Part shown: positions 46,851 to 57,775 of the stretch, one piece after another
How the letters are laid out: every line of letters starts with the position of its first letter
How positions within the stretch are numbered: the stretch's first letter is position 1
NCBI GenBank assembly: GCA_006503535.1
Contig: QYRS01000009.1
Coordinates: forward strand, 2,790,001-2,854,000
Direction: 5' to 3'
From: Arthrinium phaeospermum
Lineage: Eukaryota > Ascomycota > Sordariomycetes > Amphisphaeriales > Apiosporaceae
DNA length: 64,000 bases
The notes under the pieces: model-generated
The model's database searches: none
The model's input: only the letters and a program-made list of their open reading frames with translations
Told to the model about the DNA's origin: nothing
Position numbers and translations under genes: made by a program

Positions 46851-48429
46851 GCTCTCACTGAAATGCCAAACCTGAGTTCTTACTGGGATAGGAGCAATGA
46901 GAACATGATGCCCCTTTCGCAGGATAGTGTACGTGGCGTCCAACTCACTTGCAATGCGTGCCCCCCTTGCGATTGCCTGGCTAGGGTGGAAGTAAGGAGA
47001 TAGCCCTCAATCAAGAAGCTACTTCCATGATACGGTCCCTTTCTTCTTCTCCCGAATGACAACATAGCCGGCAATGGAGACTGTCAGAGCGGGAACCGCG
47101 TGTGATGAAGCGCGTAGCCTTTCAATCTGTAGATACGCCGGCGGGCTTGTCCGTTACGTGCCATTAACCTGGACTTGATATCTTCCTGCGAAGGAAGTAG
47201 GCATACAGGAGTTCCGCGAGCGTCATGACAAGAGCGCGTACTAGATACCGGGCTCCCTTCCTTCTGTCTACTTCCACATTCCACGGGTCAATTCGGGGGA
47301 CTTTCGTGAGCCCAGAAGTCCTCACAAAACATGTGTACCAAGCCTGCCTCGCAACCACTCACCTGCAGATGTCACGTAGATCTTACTATACATAAATGAT
47401 GGCATGGCGCGCGTTCATTGGCGGTCCTCGTGCTCTACAGGTTTGGGTTGGCGTGGTGAGCGATTCATCGGTTATCGCCCGGGGCACCCTTCGAACTTAC
47501 AACGAGAAGTCCGGGGCCCCTTTCTCTCTGTCCGAGTGTTCGAGGATTGTACACAAATGAACCAGCCCACACTTGCCAGATGAACTGACGAATAGCCGAT
47601 CTTTCTGTCGGTTACATACCATGATACAACCTTAATCGTCCAAGAGGTCATCGGCGAGTATATGGGCTATCGGTTATCTGCCAGTAATATCGATACAATG
47701 ACATTGTATGAGATGATATAGATTACGCCATACTTTACATAGCAGAGGGGTTTAACGCATGACGGATATCTCCCTCAGATTGGCAAGATACTTACTATCT
47801 CTCTGAACGATCTCGGGGTTCGATTGGACAAGCACGTACAGTACATGTCTTCATGTAACAGACGAGCTACTACAGTGTCCAGCAAGCACTTCCCGTAGGT
47901 GCCCCTGCGCCTTCTCAGCTTCACGGCGTGTACCTGATCTTGAAGAAAAGGGACATCCATGTCTCCTGGACGTTTTACCGTGCTAAATGAATACCAGCTT
48001 GGTTTCATCGTGTCGCGAGCTCTTCTCTGCGCCATCTTCGCCGAGAACAAGTCGCCCGGCTTGTGTTATTACCACTGAGTATCAAGCTTACCATGTTATA
48101 TGTTGGTTGATATTCGCCCTCTTTAACCTTTTTCCGAAGATGTGGTTTTCCTCATGGGTCTAGATATCGGTTACGAAAGGTCAATATGACTCGAGGATTG
48201 ATACATTACGTGTGTTGCTTCGAGATCTTAGTGCCACCTAGAAAAAGGGGGAGGGCGACGGGATGGGGAGGGGGTGACATCGCAAACTGCCCAATGTGAT
48301 TGCAGCAGTTAAGCTATCTATCAGCCATTGAGATCCAAGCATCAAAACCAAGGAGCTTCGCAGTGACCCTCAAAGGCAAGGAAGGAACGATCGCCATCAA
48401 CCAATTGTCTATGCCAACCACCAACAGCC

Positions 48430-49337
48430 TGCCTATCTGGTCTCAGCAGCCCAACGACGAGGTTTCCAGGTCATATCGCTCACTCTCCCTCCACCTGATA
48501 CGAACGTCCCTTCTTCTGCCACGTGGGGAGGTTTTCCTACCACCGTCTGCTTGCCATCAACGCCAGGCGGACGAACACTAGAGCTTGCGGCCACGGTGAA
48601 GTCCACGCATGTCTCGTAAGATGACGGGCACCTGTGCCGTACCACCACCATTGCAGCACCTGTGATTTCGATATTTGAGTCAGCATTGGAATGGGATAGG
48701 TACTTATATGGAAGACACCGCGTGTTGAAATGACAGAACACCACTTACACAAGCCCAGCCGTAGCGCACTTATCCCCCAAGTCCTCGGGAATCGTAACAT
48801 TGAAATCCACCTGATCCTTCGGCGTCTTCCCCCATAGAAATCGCGCTCATCGCATACCCTTTTCCCAACTAACCAGCGGCTCCCCCACAATCGCATGGCC
48901 TTGGTATCCACGACCGACACATTCGCGTTGCCGTGTGCGGGATCGTCAGCTTAATCTTCATATGACCGACTGGCCCGGCTTATACGATGCACGTGGGCCG
49001 CGTTGTCGGCGAACTGCAGGCCCTTGCAGAGCCACAGGTTGCACAGGTCCGCGTGGTAGCCCGACCCGGCCTCGGCCGCCAGCTCGGCAGGCCCTCGACG
49101 TGCGACGTGTTTGTCGGCCCGGATGTGTCCACGACGGCCTGGCCGCACGCGCGACCGAGGAGTCGCCGCCCTGGCGCGGGGGCGAGGAGATGTAGCCGTG
49201 GCCAGGGCCGTGCTGGCCGGCCTGGCCGCACGCCGCGACCGAGGCGTCGCGCCCTGGCGCGCCGGGGGCGAGGAGATGTAGCCGTGGCCCAGGGCCGTGC
49301 TGGCGAGGGCGGCGAGGGGGAGGGCGACGCGGGACAG
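48430..49337 (-). CDS. LPMO/chitin-binding type-4-like secreted protein, badly broken
   Basis: ATG at 49337. The signal peptide 'MLSRVALPLAALASTALG' is followed directly by His in 'HGYISSPPARQ', as in copper-binding lytic polysaccharide monooxygenases whose N-terminal His forms half of the histidine brace. Conserved pieces then appear in scattered frames: 'ACGQAVVDT', 'GYHADLCNLWLCKGLQFADN', 'YKPGQSV', 'MKIKLTIPH', 'NVSVVDTKAM', 'YADERDFYGG', 'KDQVDFNVTIPEDLGDKCA', an intron (gtaagt at about 48751; acceptor before 'VLQWWWYGTG'), then 'YETCVDFTVAA'. The pattern fits the fungal LPMO_10-domain (PF03067) group of about 190-200 residues. At least five phase breaks and an 83-bp duplication (49136-49302) disrupt it. 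The true stop is uncertain. Either heavy sequence error or a real pseudogene. Confidence 0.7.
49136..49302. repeat. Tandem near-duplicate inside the LPMO-like gene
   Basis: Two copies of about 83 bp (49136-49218 and 49219-49302), both encoding the mature N-terminus 'HGYISSPP' to 'CGQA', differ mainly by single-base indels. The family has this segment once. Confidence 0.85.
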
Positions 49338-50705
49338 CATCTTCTTGATGGTGGGATGGTTTTTTGGGTTGCTTTGGGTTGGTTCTTTTCTGGTCTCCTT
49401 TTCTTTTCTTCTGGTCGAATCTTCTTGGGCGTGTGATTGCGTTTGACTTGGCGACTGACAGGTTCAGACTTCGGATGGCGATGACTCGGTATTTATCAAT
49501 GCTTCCGTAGTGGTGGTAGTAATAGTACTGCTTCGTAGTCCTGCGTTGGCGGTGTAGAAAAGCATTCCACACTGACTCGCCGCAGCCTGACGCTTTATAC
49601 GACAGGTGACACCTTCTCACAGCAGCAGCAGCATCACCCCCTTCGATACCCTCCTTCGTCTTCTCCCACCACTTGCGGCTTTTTCTTGGGTGTCCGCACA
49701 TTCCCGCATCCCGCACCCGCACGCTTTCCCGCATGTGCGTGCGCGGCAGCTGTGCATGCGTGTGTGTATGGTTGTGTTAGGATGAGGAGCTACAAGAGCC
49801 CCTGCCTGCGTTTTCCCTGGGCATATACCAACGACCTGGCTCCTACCTCCTCACATTGGCCGCATAGTAATTAATCTACAACTAACTGCCCGCCAAGAGA
49901 TGCTTGTTGCGTAGAGTGGATACGTCACGGCCAATATCGCCGGGAAAATAGGGATCGGAGGGGTCCTGCGGGAGTGTCGATCCATCGAGGGGGCATTGCG
50001 GCTAAAGCAGGCACGTTTCAACATTCTCGTACAACCGCCATAGAAAAAATGACAAATTGCTGCAGAGCCCGGATATGAACAACTTCTTCGATGCTCCGGT
50101 GCCTCAAAGGGGCAGGTGTGACGTCCGATATGGGGTTTTAGGTAAGCAACCGTATGCGCCTCCATCGACGGAGAAATTGTGTGTCCGAGGACGGATCCCG
50201 GATCGCCTGACCGCCCGGATTCCTTTTGTCGCGGCGGACATGATTCGCAGTACGGCATTGCCTCTTTTGGCAATGGAATCGTTGATGGGGCAGATAGATC
50301 TATCTCCAGGTAGATCGGATTGCATCTGACTTTTCTTCTTGTCCTAACTTGTGTTCACCAAGAATCAGTAACTCATCTCTCTCTCTCATCTTATCAGGAC
50401 GCCGGGACAGCTCACTGTTACATGAAGTATTCATATTTGGCCTGTCCGGAATGAGTGCAAGGTTCTGGTTCTAGGGGAGTGACAACATATAGAATCTATC
50501 AAGTACACTTCAGAATGAGAATACCACCGACCTAGCCACGCCCCAAAATCGCTCCTCCGTCAAGCTACAGGGGGTCCAATGGCGAGCGCCTATCTGTTAT
50601 ACAACTCGTTAGCCAAGGGCAAGAGCCCCTTTTCGTTTCCGCTGTTCCCGAATATTCATCAAAACCACCATCAAAACCGCACCCAAACAACTGCACATCC
50701 ATCAT
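49338..50705. other. Intergenic: LPMO promoter and 3' flank of the next minus-strand gene
   Basis: Holds the upstream region of the LPMO-like gene, with AT-rich TATA-like stretches about 150 and 260 bases before its ATG, and the 3' flank of the conserved protein at 50706. No separate gene recognised. Confidence 0.55.
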
Positions 50706-52055
50706 TCAGACCTGAGCCGTCACATCTGCAACTCCCAAGCCGACGCTCTCCTCCGTAACGGCGATGCCATCGGCAACCTCCAAAGGGGCCTCGTGGAAAC
50801 AGCCTTCTTCAAGCTCTGCCTCCATCATGGCAGAAGATGCCTTCTCGCGCAACGACGGTTTCATATGCAAGAATGCATCCTCATCGGGAGTAGAAGGCCG
50901 GCGTGGCGTGCCGGAGCCGAGCAAAGGCTCGTCTGCCGAGTCCTCGATGCTGTGCGCATCCAAGTCCAGGTCAAAGAAGTCGGGAAGAGTTCTTGGTGAG
51001 GTCCAATCGCTATGCGGCATCAAGTCCACGTTGTGCGTCGGATAATCGGGGTTCTCCGAAGTGAATGCCGAAGTACTTGCTGTATCCGTGGTCGGCGTGG
51101 TCGGCATGCTGGCTGTGTCCGGTAGGGCTGTATGAACAGCATCATCGTCGTCAATCATGTCCATAAAACTACTCCACAAGGAGGACGCAGAATCATCTAT
51201 CGGCAATGCATGGGGCTGATATTCATGGTTAGCATATGCACATGATGTGTAAGTGGGACACTTGACCACATACCCAAGGAACAGCGCGATAGCCAATGTT
51301 CTGGGCTGTGGCAGCATCCATGACCGGCCTGGATCCTTGAAGGTGGAAGCCGAAGCCAGAGATGGCCGTGGGCGGTATGTCGCCTTTGACGATGCCATCC
51401 AGACTCAGGGAGGCCCGTTGCTCGCAGGTCGGGCGGCATGCATGGCAACACTTGAACTGGCACTCTTGGGCCTCGGAAGCCACCCAAGGTTTCTTCTGAT
51501 CGCAAAGCTCCTCATAATCGGCAAGACCAATAGGCAGAGTGGAGCCAGCATTCAGTCTAGACCCTGACGAAGGGTAATAATACGAGCGTCTGAGGGTATG
51601 TCGTGGCTGTCGTCGCAGAATCTTATGCAGCTGAGCCCAGTTAGCCACATGGCAGCTACGGCCTAAGGGGCAAATAACAGGTACTTACCTTCTCTCTCTG
51701 CTCCAGTATGGTCTTGATCTGCTGTGGAGTGTAGGACTTCAGATCATCCGCAGTGATCTCCGTGAGGAAGCTGAGCGGGTCTTTTCTCAAGGCTGGGCCT
51801 CGAGGGCTCGGAACTGGCTTCCTGTCCGCGAAAGAAGCCCCCAGAAGATCGAAGCTGACCTGTTTGTCGTCGCCTCGTAAGTAAGCGGGGCATTTCCCAG
51901 GATTGAGTTATCAAATAGGAACTTACAGGGAGGCCCTTCTCCATCAGGTCTTCGATCATGAATTCTCTGTCTTGAGTGCACCGGTAAAGCCATCCCTATT
52001 GACCGGGCCGATGGCACATGCTGCAGACGAAATTGGGTTCATAGAGCCGGGTCAT
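50706..52055 (-). CDS. Conserved fungal protein of unknown function with one in-frame TAG
   Basis: Four exons, all in phase: 51927-52055, 51689-51859, 51274-51630 and 50706-51215, with gtaagt or gtatgt donors and a branch-like CTAAC in the last two introns. The translation is coherent: 'MTRLYEPNFVCSMCHRPGQ', then a TAG, then 'GWLYRCTQDREFMIEDLMEK', 'VSFDLLGASFADRK', 'DDLKSYTPQQIKTILEQREK', and a Cys-rich core 'KKPWVASEAQECQFKCCHAC' followed by 'RPTCEQRASLSLDGI'. After it come 'IPPTAISGFGFHL' and an acidic, Ser/Thr/Pro-rich tail. I recall similar unnamed proteins across filamentous ascomycetes with a Trp where the TAG stands (TGG to TAG), unverified. The total would be about 388 codons. The CxxC pairs suggest metal binding; no signal peptide in this frame. 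No indels. Function unknown. Confidence 0.72.
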
Positions 52056-52215
52056 GGTCGTATGAGTGCACGTCGGGCTGAAGGTGCTGCTCTGAGGACG
52101 ACGATGATGGACCAAGACGGGGGAGGGCGCAGAGCGGGCCAACCTGGCGATTGCGGGCCTGGGTGATGCTGGAGAGAAGAAGAAGAAGTGCCGGGAGGAC
52201 CCTCGACCCCATCAT
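52039..52215 (-). other. Overlapping upstream ORF with signal-peptide-like start
   Basis: A 58-codon frame starting with two Met codons (52215) reads 'MMGSRVLPALLLLLSSITQA', very like a signal peptide. It runs 17 bases past the ATG of the conserved protein at 52055 in another frame. It may be a regulatory uORF, or the real N-terminus if a base is missing between about 52060 and 52100. Confidence 0.3.
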
Positions 52216-54171
52216 GTTGTTGGGTAGCGGAGGCCATGACGGGCAATGGCAGGTAAGTATCCAGTCTGCCCAAGGCCCAAGACGCGGAAGTACGACACCC
52301 AGTTGAGAAGTCGGGCCGGCTGCAAGAGAATGGATGCAGCAGTTTTGACCGACTGTGGAACTAGGGGATCGATTGATGGATGCTGATGGGCATTGGAATG
52401 ACGATGCTCTGCTCTGTTCTGCTTCACAACAGCATGGATATGCCACCTCGTCGAGAGAAAGGTAGCCGATAGGTGCCGGCCCTTGACATTGACTTGAATT
52501 GATGTTGAGTCCTCAGGTGGAGGGGAGGTAATAGGTCTTGCGGGTTGATGCTTAGGCAATGTAAGTACTCACTGAAGCTCCAGTGATTTACTTGGCATCT
52601 TGGGGCCCGGTAGGGCGTTGCTTCCTGTCTCAATTAAGGTTGAAAGCTCTAATCCATCTGCCATCTGCCATCCAAACCCAGCAGCTTAATCGAGTCACCT
52701 AAACCCCCACCTCTTTTACACGCATCATGCCTGATTGGAATCATCGTTCTTCGACGAGCCTTTCTGTTCTTCTTCTACGAGCCCAATATGCTGCAAATTC
52801 TGCAGTTAGGTGCCAATGGCATCCAAGGGCCAACCAGGGTGCTACTGCATCTTCCAGGATCTTCACCCCAATTTTGCAATAGTTCTTCTTTCTGGCTTTT
52901 GTGTCTCCAATGATATAAGTCAGATTGTCCAGCAAGCCACCAACGAGCCAACGCCACAGAGAGCACCGCCGCGATACCCACAAGTTTTTACGTGCATGGA
53001 ACATGGAAGGGGGATTCTCAAACCCCCAGCAGAACCCAGCAGAAACCCCCGGCTTCCCAGGTTGCGACTGCCAAAAAGCCCAGACCGCGTCCGGATCAGG
53101 CCTGGCGATGTGATGATGGAATCGAGCTAATCCCCGTCCGACCTCGATTGCAACTGCAGATTTGATGGGCCCAGCTCCCAACTCTCCCCAAAGCGAAGAA
53201 GCGCGTCGGGTCGGGTTTGGGTACCTACATGGCCGACATGACACTACTGTACGCCCGAATTACTTGAGTATGGTCGACATGGAAATTGATGATGTGTTTT
53301 TCCTGTGCTACGACTCTACAGCACGATCCATCAATCAATCTTCTCCTTCTTCTTCTTTCATCAATGCACATACCGAGAATAATGGACGAAGACGCGAACA
53401 CTCCCCCATCAGTCATCCTCGTTCAGCTGGCCATCATCTAATCTCTCTCTCGATTCTATTTTATCTTTCTTTTTCTCCCCGAGAGAAAAAGAGATTCGGA
53501 GATACACACAGACTCCATCCCGATCAAAACACCACCCCAAGTGGAGAGACTGTCGGTAGATAGAGCCGCCATATGTGAGTGTTCGTCCCTCTTTCACCGC
53601 CTGCAGCCCCGGTTTCTCTCGTACTGGCGGCCAGTCTGTGTTGTTTCCTCGCCCAAGGTTGGCAGGTTGGTTGCTGGGGACCGCCGATTTTAGGGCGGCC
53701 AGAGGGGCGGGTGGGTGGTTGCAGGGGTGCGATGCTGCCACCAGCCTCGGCTTGATTGGCCTGATGGTAAACAAACCCAGCCGCCGGCCAGGAATTGCAT
53801 TGGCCCTTCCCAGGTCCCTTCCCCCGTCCATCTGTTCCCACCTCTCCAGCTTCAGCTCGAGCTCCAGCCATCGTTAATAATTGCACGTAACGTGAAGTGC
53901 GAAGAGCCAGCCCAGCCCAGCCAAACAGCCCAGCCCGCCCTGCGCAAAGATCCATCCAGTCTCTGCTCTGGCCACTCAGTCAATCCATTTTCATTATTAC
54001 TCTATTCAATTGCATTTGGCTTTTGCATTGGGCGTCTAAATGCTCCGTTGCTAATCTTTCGCCCGGAACAGCACTTCCCATTGCCCGCCCGTCCTGTGTC
54101 TAGGTCTAGGTTCTAGATCCGCCCGACGACTTGCTTTCCTGGCGTGGCCAAAACTCTCTCAATCCTAAACC
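52056..54171. other. Divergent intergenic region of 2.1 kb
   Basis: Contains the upstream ORF listed separately and the promoters of the minus-strand conserved protein and plus-strand Mpv17/PMP22 gene. Frames of 140-165 codons on the minus strand (52741-53244, 53409-53831) lack ATG starts or known features and are not called. CCCAGCCCAGCC-type repeats occur near 53908-53938. Confidence 0.5.
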
Positions 54172-55202
54172 ATGACGATCAAGATTGAGCGCGACACGGT
54201 GCAGGAGACGCTTCGCAAGAACACCGACAACGTGTTCGACGCAGCTCACGCTGCACGCGAAGCCGCTCACAATGCCCGCGAAGTCGCCCGCGAGGTCGTC
54301 AAGGGCCCTCGCGATGGCCCTCTTCCCGGCACCACGGGCAAACACCCCATCTCCGAGAGCCTGGGCACCGCCCTCACCGGCGGTAAGGCGATGGCCGGTA
54401 CCAGGGGCTACATGATGGTGCGTATACTCTCTTTCTCACAGGGTGGCTTCAATGAATGTGTGTATATGGCCGGCTGGCTGACCGTGCTCGTCGCGTCTAC
54501 TCTCTACAGGCCTACATCAACCAGCTCGAAAAGAACCCGCTTCGCACCAAGATGCTCACGGCCGGTACTCTGGCCAGTCTGCAAGAGTTGATTGCCTCGT
54601 TCCTCGCAAAAGACCGCAACAAGCATGGCAACTACTTCACCTCGAGGGTGCCCAAGATGGCCGCGTACGGTGCTCTGGTCAGTGCGCCGCTGGGCCACTT
54701 CCTGATCTGGTGCCTGCAGAAGACCTTCAAGGGCCGAACCAGCCTGAAGGCCAAGATCATGCAGATCATTGTCAGCAACCTCGTCATCGCCCCGATCCAG
54801 AACTCCATCTACCTCGTGGCCATGGCCCTCATTGCCGGCGCCCGCACCTACCACCAGGTCCGCGCCACCGTCCGCGTCGGCTTCATGAAGGTCATGAAGG
54901 TTACCTGGGTCACCTCGCCCCTGTGTCTCGCCTTCGCCCAGCAGTTCCTGCCCGAGTCCACGTGGGTCCCCTTCTTCAACGTCGTCGCCTTCATCATCGG
55001 CACGTACATCAACACCATGACCAAGAAGAAGAGACTCGCCGCCCTGCGCAAGAAGCACTTCGGCGACGGCCGTGGCGACCGAGGCGATGGTCGCGACCTT
55101 CGTGGCGACGGTCGTGATGGCCGCGGCGATGGTCGTGGTTCCAACATGGGCGGACGCCCGGATGACTACCCGGGTCCTATGGGACCCAACCCCCAATACT
55201 AA
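54172..55202 (+). CDS. Mpv17/PMP22-family peroxisomal membrane protein, candidate Woronin sorting complex protein
   Basis: Two exons, 54172-54417 and 54510-55202, 311 residues. The N-terminal 60 residues form a charged amphipathic helix. Then comes 'HPISESLGTALTGGKAMAG', followed by the Mpv17/PMP22 domain: 'YINQLEKNPLRTKMLTAGTL', four hydrophobic helices including 'MAAYGALVSAPLGHFLIWCL' and 'IVSNLVIAPIQNSIYLVAMA', and the C-terminal 'VPFFNVVAFIIGTYIN' before 'KKKRLAALRKKHFGD'. The long N-terminal extension, length and tail fit the Pezizomycotina WSC protein, which anchors Woronin body assembly to the peroxisome membrane. That assignment is from memory of the family; a general peroxisomal PMP22 is the alternative. 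The tail carries an unusual Gly-Asp-Gly-Arg repeat (about residues 272-297). The gene is free of indels. Confidence 0.85.
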
Positions 55203-57775
55203 AAATATACGACAACCCGCGAATGATGTTAATGCCCCCTGGATGAAGATTCCTCTTTTGGAGATATAGGAATGAGTTGGCAGTGTGTGTCTGTGTGTTG
55301 CTGTTGTTGGCGTGATTGAATCGTCGGAGTCGAATGTGTTTGTTACCCCTGGTTTGTATATCCGCAGTCTTCCAGCGTTATATGGGAAATACTATCTTGG
55401 TTTCGAGGCTTGGCTAAAACGGGATTCCCGCGGGTCTTGACGGCGAACTTGTACAGAGGAGATACTATTAATGCTTGCATAATCTTCTCGGCCTGCTATC
55501 CCGCTTGTGCGAGCTTTGGAATTGATGTGTAGATAGCTTCGGAAATGGAATTACTTATTTTTTTCTCACCTCTATCCCCGGATCGGCGGACACCACTACA
55601 GTTGACTACAGAGCTACTACAATGCTTTGCTCCGCCGATGCTGGATCTTTGTCGCAGGTTTCAGACTTCACCAGTATTTAAGAAGGATCTCGTTGACCCG
55701 TTTCCCAAACGCAAAAATCACGCTTGCAATGATGGCATGTCCTGCAGGAACATACATGCGCTGCGAGTCGACTACACAGCCAACTGTTATCGTGATGTGT
55801 TGCATCCAGTCAAGGGTAGAAGCCACGAGCAAGTTCTCAGTCAGCCAATATGGAATTCTACGAGTTGCCCCGTGATGAGGTTCGACACAGTCAACCAGCG
55901 ACTTCGTCACTGCTATATTTTCTTTTTCCTCTCCCTTTCTTCACCGTCGGCTGCCCACGCGACAAATCCCACAATGTACCAAGCAGGCCCGAGACATTGG
56001 ACGAGAGAAGTCTTCCAGAATGTGCGGAGCGGGAAACAAAACAGGGAATCGAGGGTTTTCTAAATACGGACTACCAATCCCATCCTCTCTGACCTGGGAT
56101 AAATGACTGCTACGCATTTCCGCCCCGCGGACGACGGGCTTTTTCCTCTGAGGAGGAGGGTTCATTGGCCCAACAAAACCGGGACATCCCTACAGACTAT
56201 CAAATCGGTCTGCGTGGGACAACACATCATTCTCCATCTCTAAGACATGACATGGGAAAAATTGTCGACGTGGACGGTCGTTCGCCTTTTAATCTGTATC
56301 TTGGGTGTGCAAAATCAAGATCGGAGACCCTGTTGCTTCTGCTTGGTTGTGGCGTAGGGGTGGCGGTTCTCCCTCTCACGACTTATTGAATGAGTGACTC
56401 TACCGCATCTCGCCCTCCGTGTCTTCGGACATTGGCTTTAGGACGCAGTCAGGCCTTTGTATGGGTTTTTTGGGTGGTGCTGTGCTTCGGGTGTGGCGAG
56501 TGCTCGGCCGAGGACCCAGCTTCCTCTCCCTACCTATTGGTCCCGGGCATGGTTTGGTCTGCAGGAGTCGCAAGAGGCTGCGGCAGTCATCCAACATTCT
56601 GGGGATTTACCACTCCTGTTGGACATGTGTTTTCCGTCCTGTGTCGAGTAAGTTCTGGTCGCAACGACGTGTAATTGTGTTCTCCTATCCGGAACGGCGT
56701 ACCTGCTTTCCGATTTGGATTCCAACCGTACTCGAAATGATGTCACCTGTGTCATGAACAACCACGGTCTATCTGCGGGTTGGCATACACATGCCATTGG
56801 TTATTTACCAGAGTTAGGGTGGAAAGAAGGTAACGACGGCAGCCAGCACCGAGTAAGCCATAGATGGAGGTTTTCGTTAGATTCTCCTGGCGAGCAAGCC
56901 AGGTGGCGAGACTAATAGATTGACATTTGGCCGCAATCGGGTTACATGGCAAGGACACCCTGGCCTACGAATTATATCCAGGGTCATGTATTGTCAAGGA
57001 GGAAACGACGTAGACAGTAATAGACGTGCCAACAGGGGACAATTTGTCGTGTGGCCCCCGAAGAACCAACGAGAGCCCATCTCGGGTACCTAGCAATAAG
57101 TTGGGCAAGATATATAGGTGAAGTTAGACCAGTCATCTGTCCTTGATAGTCTGTATGTCCATCGTCATGGCAGATATCGGAAAATAGTGCTGTAGACTGG
57201 CCAAGTGCGACTCAAACACTCAAAACCCCTGAAATTCATCGGTACACATTTAGATTTGCTGTGGCAGGGAATGATGAAAACAACGCCTGATTGACACCTT
57301 CAAATTGTCCTTGACCAATATAGCAGTACCGATTTCTCCTTGGTAAAGGCCGAACCCATCAGACGAGACTCACGCTGTCAATTACTGGGCAAATGCTGTC
57401 GATGGAGTTGACATACAACAGAGTAACACCGTTGACCAGGAAGACAGGAAACGTCTACCGTCTAATAGTCCATGAAGGGAAGTTCAAGACAATACATATC
57501 ACAGTTATTATGAGCAGGCGCATTGATGTACACAGTAGAATTTAATAATACGACCAGATGAACAAACAGTTTGCTGTTGTGGATAGACTGGGTTGGTTTT
57601 GGTTCGGAGTTGATAGGCAGTAGCGAAGCGCGGAAGTAGGCCGCCCGCTGTGGTGGGCCAGCCCCACACTTGCAGCAGTGCTGTTTCTCCAGTAGCAACC
57701 TACGAAATCTACTTGGATCTTGCACTCCTTCGACTTTCCCAACCCCATCCCAACAACAAACAACCCACACTCACC
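55203..57775. other. Intergenic 2.6 kb, nothing confident
   Basis: Between two plus-strand genes. A 172-codon frame with an ATG (55545-56063) exists, but its composition is uneven and no motif is visible, so it is not called. The remainder is ordinary noncoding sequence. Confidence 0.5.

Larger units (their letters stand above)
37774..48429. other. Gene-poor 10.7 kb stretch upstream of the Myb-like gene
   Basis: Upstream of the Myb-like gene and 3' of the LPMO-like gene, with no recognised protein. Frames of 130-230 codons occur (for example about 41977-42663 and 45084-45614, minus strand), but they overlap shadows on the other strand and lack family features. A 96-codon frame at 41422-41712 (-) begins with a signal-like hydrophobic stretch and is listed separately. 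A tRNA-like element lies at 39608-39709 and a 32-base G run at 46818. Long upstream regions are common for developmental regulators, which may explain part of it. Confidence 0.5.

Noticed and set aside
52741..53244. 167-codon minus-strand frame
   Set aside because: Starts with GTG, the first ATG leaves less than half of it, and no motif is visible.
55545..56063. 172-codon plus-strand frame with ATG
   Set aside because: Uneven composition and no conserved features; kept only as a note.
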